Position numbers and translations under genes: made by a program. Of a DNA stretch of 64,000 bases, positions 9,820 through 22,133 are shown in pieces. The DNA comes from Torreya grandis (taxonomy: Eukaryota; Streptophyta; Pinopsida; Cupressales; Taxaceae). A model generated the notes under the pieces. It was not told the DNA's origin. It did no database searches and saw only the letters and a list, made by a program, of their open reading frames with translations. The DNA is taken from positions 5,243,501 to 5,307,500 of the forward strand of contig JARHVA010000316.1 of the NCBI GenBank assembly GCA_037957365.1, written 5' to 3'. Position 1 is the stretch's first letter. Every line of letters begins with the position of its first letter.

Positions 9820-10830
9820 AGGAAGCAATGTAGACAAATGTTAGGAAGAAATGGGAGCAAGCCATGGAAGAGGAACATAGTTGTCTCATAGAGAACTAGA
9901 CATGGAATTTGGTGAAGCTACCTAAGGGTAAGAGAGAATTGTAGAATAAGTTAATATACAAAATCAAAGAAGAGGATAGAGGAAGGAAAAGATACAATGC
10001 CTAGTTGGTGGTGAAGAGGTTTGTATATAAGAAAGGTATTGATGATTTTGATGAGATATTTTATCTTGTTGTTAAGATGACTTCTATTAGAACTATGCTT
10101 GGTATAGTTGTAGTAGAGGATTTGCAGTTAGAAAAATTAGGTGTGAAGATTGAATTTATTCATGGTGATTTTGAGGAGGAATTATTTATGGAGAAACCAT
10201 GGGGTTATGAGGTATAAGGAAAGGACAAATTGGTGTGTAGACTAAAGAAGAGATTGTATAGCTTGAAATAAGCTCCATGACAATGGTATAAGAAGTTTGA
10301 TAGTTTTATGTTGGAATAGGGTTACTCTAGGTGTCATTCTGACCATTGTGTGTATTTTAAGAGATTTGAGGATGGTAATTATATTATCCTATGCTTGTAT
10401 GTAGATGACATGTTGGTTGCAAGAAAGAACATGCAATAGATTCCAGTACTCAAAAAGCAGCTTGGTGATTCTTTTTCTATGAAGGATTTGGGTGTAGTGA
10501 AGTAAATCATTGGTTTGAGGATAACTTGGGATAAGAAGGAGAGAAAGCTAATCTTATCCCAAGAAGATTAAGTCAATAAATTTTTGGACAGGTTTAGAAT
10601 GTAGGATGATAAGCCAGTTTGGACTCCTTTGGTAGACCATTTTAGATTATCAAAGGAGCAGTGTCCCAAAATAGAAGAAGAAAAGATAAATATGTCCAAG
10701 GTACCTTACTCATTGATGGTTGGTATCCTGATGTATGCTATGGTTTGTATTAGGCTAGATATTACACATGCAATGGGAGTAGTAAGTAGTTACATGAATA
10801 ATCTAGGTTATGAGCACTAACAAATAGTGA
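9820..10830 (+). pseudogene. Copia-1 reverse transcriptase
   Basis: The order of blocks is KWEQAMEEEHSCLIEN, TWNLVKLPKGKREL, LVVKRFVYKKGIDDFDEIF, IEFIHGDFEEELFMEKPWGY, ILCLYVDDMLVA, MKDLGVVK and PYSLMVGILMYAMVCIRLDI. The YVDD box is intact, but the first catalytic Asp in the block before FIHGD is Gly (KLGVKIEF where LDVKTAF is usual). Stops at about 9898, 9943, 10216, 10270 and 10318 separate the pieces. Confidence 0.93.
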
Positions 10831-10992
10831 AGTGGATTCTTTGATATTTAAGAGGAACCATGGGTATAACATTGTGTTTTGGTGGATCAAACAAAACTTT
10901 TCATGGTTATGTGGACGTAAATATGGCTGGGGATGTTGATAGTAGGAGTATGATAGGTTATGTATTTAGGGATACAACAATTAGTTGGATTT

Positions 10993-11036
<44 letters not shown>

Positions 11037-11389
11037 TGTGGATTTATTAACCACAAAGGCTAAGTATGTTGTTATTATAGAGGCTGAAAAAGACATGATT
11101 TGGTTACAAGAGTTACTTAATGAGTTAGGGCATAAGCATGAATCTGGGGGATTACATATTGATAGCTAGAGTTCTATAAATTTAGTCAAGAACTCTTCTT
11201 TCCACTCAATGACAAAGAACATACAGTTATGATATCATTTCATTAGGACAACTTTGGAGGAAAACATGGTGAAGCTAGAGAAGATACATAAGCACCAAAA
11301 TACTATATATATGATGACCAAGGTATTCAAATTGGATAATTTGAGGTTATGCTTATCTTTGGTTGGTCTTTATGAATATCATGGAGGAG
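10831..11389 (+). pseudogene. Copia-1 RNase H, broken by a TA microsatellite
   Basis: The domain reads GTMGITLCFGGS, GYVDVNMAGDVDSRSMIGYVF, TISWIS, then a TA run, then VVDLLTTKAKYVVIIEAEKD and MIWLQELLNELGHKHE. The expected sequence between TISWIS and VV is a few residues (like KLQK or RLQR), so the 38-base TA run at 10995-11032 has replaced them. Bases 11379-11389 (atggaggag) form the purine tract before the 3' LTR. Confidence 0.88.
10995..11032. repeat. (TA)19 microsatellite inside Copia-1 RNase H
   Basis: A perfect TA dinucleotide run of 38 bases directly follows tggatttcc and precedes gggttgtgg, which are both recognisable RNase H codons. Confidence 0.97.
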
Positions 11390-12085
11390 TGTTAGATTTT
11401 TTTCAATGAGAAACAAATTCCAATTGGGAGATTAATTAATGTGGAACCTGTTTCAACACCCTTAAGGTAAAAATAAAATTACCACATAAATTTTAACATC
11501 TAATTTTTACTTTCACAAATTGTGGGGTATATTTTTGAGTATGTGAACAACTTCCAACATTTGTGACACATTTTATGGAGAAGTGTGTAAGGTGTTGAGA
11601 GAATCAGGGGATTATGTTTATATTGAGTGGTTGTAACCTCCATTATTTTGTGGGGATATGGTTATCTCCATGGTATGGTGCATTTTTCAAGGGATTTTAT
11701 TAAGTATAAATATAGGTGAGGGGAAACGCACTAAGCATTTCATTTTACATCTCATTTTGAGCTTTGTCTTTTCTCTTCAGTCGGTTTGATTGAGTTTAAG
11801 GTGTAGCTTATCATCTCATGAATTTTGGTGTGCATTTGGGTTGGATAAAGTTATCTGTGTGAGAGGTTTCATTTTGAGAGTTGTCTTTTAATCTTGTTTA
11901 TAATATTATATAGATATTCTTGGTGGATGTAGTCCACATTGGGTCAATCATGTTATATCTATATTATGTGTTTATTTACTTAGATCTAAATTTTATCTCA
12001 TATGTCTCTACTACTATGATTTTTAGGAATGAATTCCATGTTGCATGTTATTGCATAATTATTTATTAATCACTTATTCCTAATA
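11390..12085 (+). repeat. 3' LTR of Copia-1
   Basis: The LTR starts TGTTAGATTTTTT directly after the purine tract and ends at the position matching the 5' LTR end (cttattcctaata against cttattcataaca). Its length is 696 bp. A TATA box, tataaatata, lies at 11705-11714. Confidence 0.85.
11705..11714 (+). promoter_or_regulatory. TATA box in Copia-1 LTR
   Basis: The sequence tataaatata sits near the middle of the LTR, where the U3/R border and transcription start would be expected. Confidence 0.6.
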
Positions 12086-12240
12086 GGGTTGAGAAAGCTA
12101 ACACCATAACACACGTGATTTTTGCATGCTGGTTAATCTAAACTATTTTCCACATTTTAGTGGGTAGAAAACATAAATAACTTCTTATAATAAGAATATG
12201 TTTTTTAGATGAGGGGTAAAGCATTGAAATATAGTAGATA

Positions 12241-12525
12241 GATATCTTTAGAGAAGGTATATTTTTATCCATTAGGTGAATATGGGTAGATACATGATGA
12301 CAAAATAATGTCACATAGAGGAAATAGAGCATAAGAAGTTACTACACTAGTGGAGATATCTAGAGAAGGTATATTTTTATCCATTGAGTAAATATGACTA
12401 GAGGAAACGATGATAAAATAATGTCACATAGAGGAAATATATCATAAGAAGATACAATAGTGGTGTAGATCTCCAGAGAAGTTATATTTTTCTCCATTGA
12501 TAAATAGAGCACAAGAAGCTACAAC
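12241..12525. repeat. About 114-bp tandem repeat, 2.5 copies
   Basis: Copies start with gatatctttagagaaggtat at 12241, gatatctagagaaggtat at 12355 and gatctccagagaagttat at 12468. Copies one and two are nearly full length (114 and 113 bp) and share ataatgtcacatagaggaaat. Copy three lacks the middle. Confidence 0.9.
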
Positions 12526-15405
12526 ATTTTGGGAATTGATGAGAGAGATACAAGAAAGCATGTGAATTTTTTATATTGGGGAATAAAGATGTGTAAATAA
12601 CATTTAAATAAAAATTACGAGATAATTTCAAGAATGATCTTAAATCTTTAAGTTGATGAGGATAATGTATTTGGATGTAGCATATTAGGTAGCCAATGCA
12701 TGAGAAAGATGAAGAACTTATTCTCCATAAATTATTGGTGTGTAGGGAGCAAGTAGAAAAGAAGAAATTTATAATGGATTCCACAAGGATAAAAAGGGTG
12801 ACTTGAATTCACCAAACACATAGGTACTAGAGTTGATGATGAAGATGGTCTCAAGAATACTTGCCTTAGATAAAATAGATCTAATCTAATGATAAAGATC
12901 TATAGATTTCAAGGAGAGAAAAGGAGGAAAGTTTTTTAAATACACCCTTGTAATTTCAAGTAAATATAATCCTAAATAATTATCTAATTGGGTTTTAGAC
13001 TTAGAATGTTCATTTTGAAGAAGATAACATTGTATATTCCAAGAAGATAGATGTTGCACATACTAAAATGTGTGGAAATGCAACATTATATTGGGGATAT
13101 TTACAAGAGAGGAGACTATAATGTAAAAATGGAAAAGTGTGGAGTTGGGAACATATAGTTTATAAATTGTTAAAGCAGATTATGCATTTCACAATATGTA
13201 CAAAGTGGTGGAAAAATATTCAAATGATGAATCTTAAGATAAAATAAGAGAAAACTACTTCAAAATTTTTTAAGAGGGTTAAGTTTGTGTGTGAGCATCC
13301 TTTGGGAGAAGATATGGGCCACATGCAACCCATAAGGAATATAAATATTCTTGAAGAAGAATGTGAAGGAATAAATTATGATAATAGAGTTGGGAGAAGA
13401 CGATAATATAATTTTATTTTTGATTAAGGATATGGGTAATGTTAAAACTTAGGTTTTATTTAAAATTACCTTGTTTACATGTTTTCAAGAAAAAAATCAA
13501 GAAAGGAGGAAAGTGTGTAAGATATTAAGATCCTAGACTTGAACAAATTCAAACATAGTACATGAGAGAGGGATAAAGACACATGCAATAAGGTTAATGA
13601 ATAAAAAAAGATCAAATATCCAATAAAGGTGATTATAATAATAGAGGAAAATAAAAATGGTGATAATACTTTGACAAAATAAAATGAATGAGAATAATTT
13701 ATCGATACAACACCCATGGGAAGAGAAAGAGATGAAATTATTCTACATCAAGAGATATTGGTAAAGAATGAAAATGTATAATGACAAGCTCATAAATTCT
13801 CAAGATATGGTTTTCCAAAGAGTATGTGGATGGTATTAGAAGAATAATTTCACCTAAATGACAATTAGACATAGGACAGAGAGAAGAGTATGGCTACATG
13901 TTATTCAAATATGGTGAGTAATTAAGAATATGTGGATTTTGATAACATAGATGATGAAGAGGACAAACTAAAGTCTCATAAATTTCATTGTTTACATGAG
14001 AAATTAAAGTAAAAATGTATTTTTATAAGGCATGCATACATTACCTAAGAAGATGAAAGCATTTAAAGATGAGATGAAAGAGTGAGAAATTAGTGTTTAG
14101 TTTTTTCCAAGAGGAAAAAATAAGTGTGTTGTAATAAAAGGAACAAAGAAAATTATTGATTTTAAAAAATAAATAATATGAGAGAAGAATAGTGTTAATT
14201 CATGAGCACATACAATATATTAAATAAGAATAATTATTCTTAAAGCAATTAGAGACTTCCTTGATTTACAAGGATAATGCAAATGAGTAGAGAACTCTTT
14301 AAAAAGATATGAAGAGTAAAAATGTTGTGCAAATTGTTATTAAAAAAATAAGGATGTAAATGTGGAAGGAGTTCACATACAAATTTGTGTTTAGATACAA
14401 AAAATCCTTCATAATGAGATGGAAGGAAGTAGTTATCTTATAACTTTGAATAATAGAAAATTTAGAGGAGAGAAGAAGGTTTTAAAATTATAATAGTATT
14501 TTCTACTTTTTTTCATAAAGAGGTCACATAAACTTCCAATCTCTCCATGAAATATTTTGAGTTTAGAAAATTGATTTTAATCTAACATATATGTTTTAGC
14601 TTATATATGCAAAGATGTAGTGAATACACATTTTTTTCAAAATTTTAAAAAATCATTAAGTATTTTATAAGACCTAGTTTTGAATATATATAGAAGTCCA
14701 CTTAGTAGAACACAATATTATTCTTTTAAGATATTTAAAAATCTATCGAAACTTTAAGTGGAGTTGGATAGATAAATATGATCCTAAGTCTACAAAAAGA
14801 TAGAAAAGAGAGTATCTTGGAAGAGGTGGATGGATTATACCTAAACAAGGGGTAAGAAAAAGAGGAAGACAATAGTCTATAGTCCAAACCATTTTTATCA
14901 AAACCAAATAAAACATAGAGAAAAGAGTCAAAGTTATCTAACATGATGGGAAGGCACACCATTGCCTAATATATAGGTCAAAATTATGGTTTTACTATTT
15001 ATATCCTTTTTCAAAACCATACTCACAAGATAATTTATCAGGGTTTTATCATATAGAAGCATCCGTGTCCACCAATATCTTTCATTACTTAAGATAATTT
15101 ATTTTTTCTAATAAATCAATTTTCACAATGTACCTCATTAGAGAAGGATTATTCAAATGTTCTCAAGTATATATTAATATATTTATACCTTTTATATGTT
15201 TCTCAAGCATGTGCAAGGTTATTAATATTAAACTTATAATAAATATTATATAAGTTTATTAAGATTATCTCAAGATATTTATTATTTATATTAGCTTCTA
15301 CTATGATTTATATACATTATTTAATCTTTCTAAATCTTAACCACACTTTGATCTTCAAAAATGAAGGTATACAAGTGGCTAAAGACATTCTTTATCCTAT
15401 ATAAT
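12526..15405. other. Unassigned DNA, purine-rich on the + strand
   Basis: No protein family was recognised. The + strand is conspicuously rich in A and G (many agaag, gaga and ggaag runs) from about 12150 to 14560. Short open frames on the minus strand (12482-12784, 13475-13717 and 14735-14962) look like by-products of that bias. A few + strand stretches, for example near 13275-13410, stay open for about 45 codons but match nothing I know. Confidence 0.5.
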
Positions 15406-15671
<266 letters not shown>

Positions 15672-18639
15672 CCATGTGGGCATCAATGTTTTTTTTATTT
15701 ACATTTTTTTTCATGTATTTAGCCATGTGGTCATCACGTGTTTAAAAATTTGTTGACCAAGGATCTATAGAGACTTGAGATCTTGCCACTTAGAAATAAT
15801 ACAATATCAGGGAGAGAAAAACTAGGGTGTTTGAAAAGCACTTAAAACTTATTTATTTATTGTAATCTCTCTTAGATGGAAATTTTTAGTTTGATTTCAA
15901 TACAACATTCTATTTGTGATTTTTTATCTGAGGGTAATGAACTTATAAATCTAAGTCCTCACCAAAATACTAAACAAGAATTTTTGTCAAGCCACTCGAA
16001 ATTTACTGATTTATCATAGCAAAAGAATCCATGATAGTAAAAAGGCAAGAAAATAAAAATAAATTTTTGTTTTTGATTAGTCTAAGAGAGTATTCAATAG
16101 ATTTTAGGACGAGAATTGATTAATGTTCTTCAAATCTTTTGTTACATTCAAGAAAGAATAAAACATTTGATAGATTTTAAGAGGAGAATCGATTAATGTT
16201 ATTCAAATTTAATATTACATTAAATATTTGAAGTGAAAATGTTGAGAATATCACACTTACCAAACACTATCCTAGGGTACACCCTTGTTTACTTGCTTAG
16301 TTTACGATTAATGAACACTTCTAGGTATCTTACTTCTTGTAAAAAAATATTATATGATTATATTGGTCCTGGAAGGAAAATAAAATTATTTTTATATTTA
16401 TATATTAATGATTCACACATTATAATATGATCATTTAAGTTCTTAAAGGACAACTTTAAGAATTGTGTTCTATATTAGGCTTATAGTTTGAGACACTATG
16501 TCTGTAACCTAAAATAGGTCTATTATTTATCAAAAGGACCATTACCCTTCTACAAATTGACTAAGTTTACTCAAGAGACAAATATCTTAGTTTTGTATAT
16601 CTTGAATCTCATAAATCTAAATTTTATATTCTATAAGGATCCTTTGGGTTTCAAAAATTAATGCTAAGAACAATTTAGTCCCTTAATCTTCAAGTTCTGC
16701 CTAGATGTCTGCAACTTTGGTAAATATGCAATTTTAACTCTATTTTCAGTTCAAAAAGGCTTATGAAATACTCAAGGTAAAAGAAATAATATTATTGAGT
16801 CTTTTAAAAGGATTAAAAAACCTATTATATCTCCAAATGACAAAAAACCTAATTGGGTCCTTAAAATTATTTTAGGACTATGTGTAGACCTTTTAGACAT
16901 TAAAGAATATGTTATTGTTATAATTTATTCTCAATATCCTATTTGAACACATTATTATCATGGATTAGTCAATTCAAAATTATCTAACAAAATCATGAAA
17001 ATGGTACAAATCTTATGTAAGTTTAAAACTTCAACTAGATCACCAAACTTCACTTTGTTTTAGTTCCACTACAATATTATGTATAGGATTATTTGGCCTT
17101 GTAAAAGAATTGTTTCTCTTGAAATGAATAAATGCCTTATTAAATAATTTATTAAAACATTATATACAATATAAGATGGTGTGAACCAATCTATATATTG
17201 GTTTCCTAGTCATTTGATCATAATATTAAATTTACTCTTTAGGCCTACACAAACCTAATCTAAGTCCTTCAAGGATATTGCCTCGAAATGATCACCAATG
17301 ACTTGAATAACCTAATAAACATGTTTTTAAATTAAAATACAATGTAAAAAATATTTTATAAGAATTTTTAACTCAAATTCCTAGACAAACACAATCAATT
17401 TTCACTTTATTAGTCCTTCATGATGGCAACTTATAGTTGCAATAGTACATAGTAAGTTATTTCTTGTTCTACAAGTCTTCTTGAAACCCACTAATTATTT
17501 GATTGTTTTATAAAAAAATTATAGTATCTAATAATTATTTTTCATGATTTTTTGAGTTCAAATCCAAGTTATGTGGTTTCATGTGCTTGGAACCCTGTTT
17601 TAGGTTATCTTAAGAATTATAGAGCCCGAGAGCTACAAAATGATTGTTCATATAGATTGAAGACTATTTCAAAGAATTAAAAATTTTAGTAGAGTCTTAA
17701 CCACCTAATTAAACCTTTAAAAATGTTAAAATATACTCATGAAACTTATTACACATGCTTGAAATGAGTTTAATGGACTGTGGATGCATATAAAATAGGG
17801 TATTAAGGGTTTCAATCACTTAGGCCTCAAGTAAAGTGTAAATTTAATTCCAATTGAAATGTGTCCTATTAAAATATATAATAAATAGATGAACACAATG
17901 GATTAAGATATCGTATACCTTTATTTATCAAGAAATCCATGTTTTCATATACACAGTCCTTTGTTTAAATTAGTAGATTGTCATGAAAACACTTCCTTGT
18001 GTCTTATCAATAAAAATTCATTTTGGAATTATTAGAAATATATGTAACAAGGATAAAACATGTTAATAAGTAGTTTTATTTTACAAAACATACTTGAAAC
18101 ACCAAATAGGCTTACTTTGTTGACCACTTTACATAGTATTATTTACAACACAAGCCTAGAGGACTTCTTTTCTCTTTGCTCTTCCACTCACTCTTCCTTT
18201 ATTTGAAATTATAATGTTTTGTTTATTTTATTTGAATCTAATAAAACTCATATCTATTTAATAATAGGTATTTATTTTGTCTTGGTCTTAAAATAGACCA
18301 TAAATCTGTCTCTTTACCCTGATCTCTAACTAACATACTTCTTTCAACATAGGATTACCTTCTAAGTGAGACTTGAAATATGATTTACATTTATAATAAG
18401 AGAAAAAACCTCCAAAACTTGTAACTAGACCTATTAGGGCCATTATAATTTATTCAAATACTTTACAAATGATCACTATCCTTACAAACCTTTAAAGTAG
18501 TTCAAAATTTCAAATTCTTCATTTTGGAGGGAAACTCTAAAACCTAATTAAATGAATTCTAAAGAAAATAGAAAGACTAAATAAAACTTATTATTGATTA
18601 ATAAAATACCCATAAGACTTTTTAGATCATGATCAAGTA
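15672..18639. other. Unassigned AT-rich DNA
   Basis: I see no recognisable gene, LTR pair or tandem repeat. A 65-codon frame at 16233-16430 has no recognisable motif. Two similar short stretches near 16090 and 16150 (gatagattttaggacgagaattgattaatgtt-like) hint at a decayed 70-bp duplication. Confidence 0.5.
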
Positions 18640-20062
18640 TAGATTGACATATTTACAATGTTGAGATAGTTCACATCCAGATACTCCTACATCATACTCC
18701 CCTAGTGGGAAAATATTTGAGCTCCTACACAAATGGAATTTTTTATCCTTCTTCTTACTCTTCCAATTTATAATTTTTTTCTTTGTCTTAATATGATTTT
18801 TCCTTCCTTATTCTTTCTTGTTCAATTTTTCATGATGCATGAGTTGAAATGACTCAATTTTTTCTTCATCCTTGTTGAAGTCCAATGGTAAAGAATCTAT
18901 CTCCTTACCTTCATTATATTTTATTCCTTCACATACAAAAGTATAATCATATTCAGATGTAAAAATTTATGGTAGAATTCCCTCTCTAATTATTGTCATC
19001 ATTTTACTCTTTTCATCTTCACTTATTGGTATTAGTTCTTCCATTTTTATTTCATCATATTATTGGCATATAATATTTGACAACTCCAATTTAGCTTCTT
19101 TGATAGCTTCCTCATCTCATATGAGGTAAAATTATTCTAATCCCTACATGAAGTTTTTCATAAATTATCTCCTCTTATTAAATTTTTCTATCAAAACATG
19201 TTCTTGAATTTTGTTTTTAAAATGTGTCAATTTAGCCACCTTTCCCTGCTCAATATCAAATTCTAAAAGACTTCTATGGGTGATTCAAATTAATTTTTTA
19301 TTTACATTAGTCTATCCAATAGTTCAATTTTATCATTATAAAAACCATTTTAATATTCTTATAAATATGAATTTTCATCATCAAAAGAAATGATAGAGAT
19401 AAAAAATTGAGGCCATTGAGCCTCTTCAAGTGCTTTTTCTTCTTCACCAAAGGTCTCTCCTTCCTCTGGGTATTAGATTTATACTTATTCATGCTAAAAT
19501 ATCTTGTTCCCTTGATATTCTATACAAAAATGATGTTCATGCCTCTCTTTTTACACTAATATCATGTCTTCTTTGATATTTTTTGACTTTAATCCCTAAA
19601 AGTGGGTTTTTCCTTTATCCACATTTACACTTGCATACACACATAAAAAGAAATCAATATATTTAAAAATTTTAGGATTGATTTCATCTTTCTTATCCCT
19701 CTTAGGTTATTTTTTCTATCAACCTTAGTTGTCTTCTTAGCCGACTATCTTGTTGCAACCTTTTCTTCTTGTCACTGATTTATATGAGAGGCCATTGAAC
19801 TATTTTATTGATTCTTAAAAAGAGTCTTCTATTAAGTAATTTGATATTCAAAACATATTCATGCCTCATGATGCCACTTAATAATATTCTTTAGCTTGTC
19901 AAGTTGTTGATTATTCATCAATTCTTGCTCTAGGGCCGAAGTTACAATAATTTGGAGGGTTTTTAGTATAACTGAATATATAATTAATAAATTTGTTGAT
20001 GTTATTTTTGAAGGGGAAAATGAAGATGATAGGTCTAAGATAATAAATGATCTCTTCTTCAA
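18640..20062 (-). pseudogene. Unidentified decayed coding region, acidic protein
   Basis: On the minus strand about 19250-18640 reads as a nearly continuous charged protein with few stops: KLTHFKNKIQEHVLIEKFNK, DEEAIKEAKLELSNIICQ, YDEIKMEELIPISEDEKSKM, MTIIREGILP, EYDYTFVCEGIKYNEGKEI, DSLPLDFNKDEEKIESFQLM, FPLGEYDVGVSGCELSQ. Upstream, 19475-19290 gives EEKALEEAQWPQFFISI, and 20062-19859 is open for 67 codons (MKKRSFIILDL...). The pieces are linked by frameshifts. I do not recognise the family. Codon-like patterning and conservation of sense over 170 residues argue for a former gene, of host or element origin. The Tat element lies directly upstream and probably interrupts it. Confidence 0.45.
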
Positions 20063-20211
20063 GGAATTTTTTAAAATTTAAAGGCTATGAAAGAACATAA
20101 TTAGTAAGAAGGATAGTAGATATATGAGCTTGTTTTGGCAAGAGATCTCTCATTTGAAAGGTACATGATCTAGATTATTGGAGCATTCCAATGTATTAAT
20201 TGACTTTGGTA

Positions 20212-22085
20212 TGATGGAACTATTGTCACTCAGTATTTCACCCTTGTAGAGGTAGTTCAAGCCTACTCCAATTGAATGAAACAATGGGATTACCCCTAGA
20301 CCTATTGGCAGTCTATAATGGGGGTAAACTTCTAGTTGATAGGGATAGCTCCTTAGATTTATCTAGATTATCATTATAATAAGTATTTGGTGTATGAGAA
20401 GAGATAAGAAAATATCTAATTGTAAGGAAACTGAAATAAAGAGGTGATACACTATAAGTTTTTATCCAATGCTGTCCTATACTAGAAGTTAAAAGAGGTA
20501 CAACTACAATCTAGCCTATGCTTCAAAAGGGAGAACTTCTAACATAAGTATTTCAACTTAGATAATATGAAAGAATAGTAGATAAGGTTATAGCTTCAAA
20601 TGAATTATAAAACACTACTAAAAATTCAAAAAAATTAGCTAAAATACCACACTTCAAATTACTCCAAGTTACCTACAAGAAGACAATGTGCTCATACCTA
20701 GGTGCACACAAGTAGGACAAGATGCAAGGATTAGAAATTTTCCCACTAGCATCTATCAAAAACTAATTCCACACACTACAATATGAACTTTAAATATTAA
20801 ATTTATTTAAATTTATTTATTAATTCAAAGATGAGTAACATAAATAATAGGGCTTTACCTACCTTTCTTGTGGATGAATTACAATGTCAAATCTAAGCAT
20901 ACTTATAAAACTAATGAGAGAGAGAGAAATTTCATGCCAAGAATGGAATATTGGGGGTTAAAATAATGGATAAAATATGATTAGATTTAGAAGAGTTATA
21001 AATAGGAATTTTAAGTCTTTAACATGTGCTATTTGATCTCTATGTCTTTTGTAAACTACCTTCAAGTCATAAAAAGTCAATCTTTGAGGAGTTCATCAGC
21101 CTTCTTGAAAAATGATCCGATCCCTTGCAAGAAGCCTCTTCATCTGCATTGAAAATTCATGTATTTCCACTTAAAATTGTGGAGTGACACCTCACGAAGG
21201 TATATGTAATTAAAATAGAATTTCTTGAAAGTGGGAATTAGCTTAACTCATGAGGTAAAATATGTGATCTTGGGTAGTGAAGAGACCATCTGATTCTTGT
21301 TATATATATTGTAATTGACCAATATGAGCCTACCATATCCTATCACCACCTCTTTAGGGATACTAAATATATAATTGACACCTTGAAATGCTTCCCATTC
21401 TTCTTAAGAAGTCATTTCAACTTTGGTTATCTATCACTAGTTGGCAATTAGGCCTAGTTACATATTTTAGTTCATTGGAATGGCCATGAAAAATAATGTA
21501 ACCCTAGAACATGGATTAAGATAATTTTATTAGAACTAATAATCAATTTATCATATTAACAAGGCCTTAAATACATAATAACGTATTGTTATTTCTAAAC
21601 TAGTAACTAGGTATCTCATTTCTAGTACACCTCAAACCATCTTCTTTTTATAGACATGTAAGAACAATTTCATGATTAGAGGAAATGAGTTTATGAATTA
21701 AGGAGTTAGAAAAAATCTCATGGTACCTCATAAAATGAATTTTAAGCATTCATTCATGTCTATACCCCTAAAAATCATTAAAAATAGTAAAAGAGAGGGC
21801 ATTTAGTGTGTCCATATAGGGGATATCAACATCCAATTTCATGGTGAGGGGCATCTAAGAGCTATTGACAAGGTTTAAATGTTTCTATATTAACCCCCCC
21901 ACCTATTCTAGATGGATCAGATTCCCATGAAAAGTCTAGGATATGGTGTGAACATATAAAATTACTCCTTGGGTAGGATACTTAGTTATCTTAAACTCGA
22001 GAGAGGGCTAATTTAGGTTTTGGGTCTCAAAACTCAATATCATTGCTAAGAAAGATTTATACACCTTAAAATAAATATTACTCAT

Positions 22086-22133
<48 letters not shown>

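Larger units (their letters stand above)
7191..12085 (+). mobile_element. Degenerate Ty1/Copia element (Copia-1)
   Basis: The element has a truncated 5' LTR (7191-7434), a tRNA-iMet primer site, gag, protease, integrase, RT, RNase H, a purine tract and a full 3' LTR (11390-12085). Integrase before RT is the Copia order. Nearly every domain carries stops and frameshifts, and the 5' and 3' LTRs differ by many substitutions and small indels over their shared 245 bp, so it is an old insertion. The gag type (WKMKMEDYL-like start, then LMKKLVELYEK...FLMKRLFN) resembles Tork-like plant Copia elements, a tentative lineage call. The target duplication cannot be tested because the left end is missing. 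Confidence 0.95.

Noticed and set aside
12482..12784. 100-codon minus-strand frame
   Set aside because: The Ser/Leu/Phe-rich composition follows from the purine-rich opposite strand.
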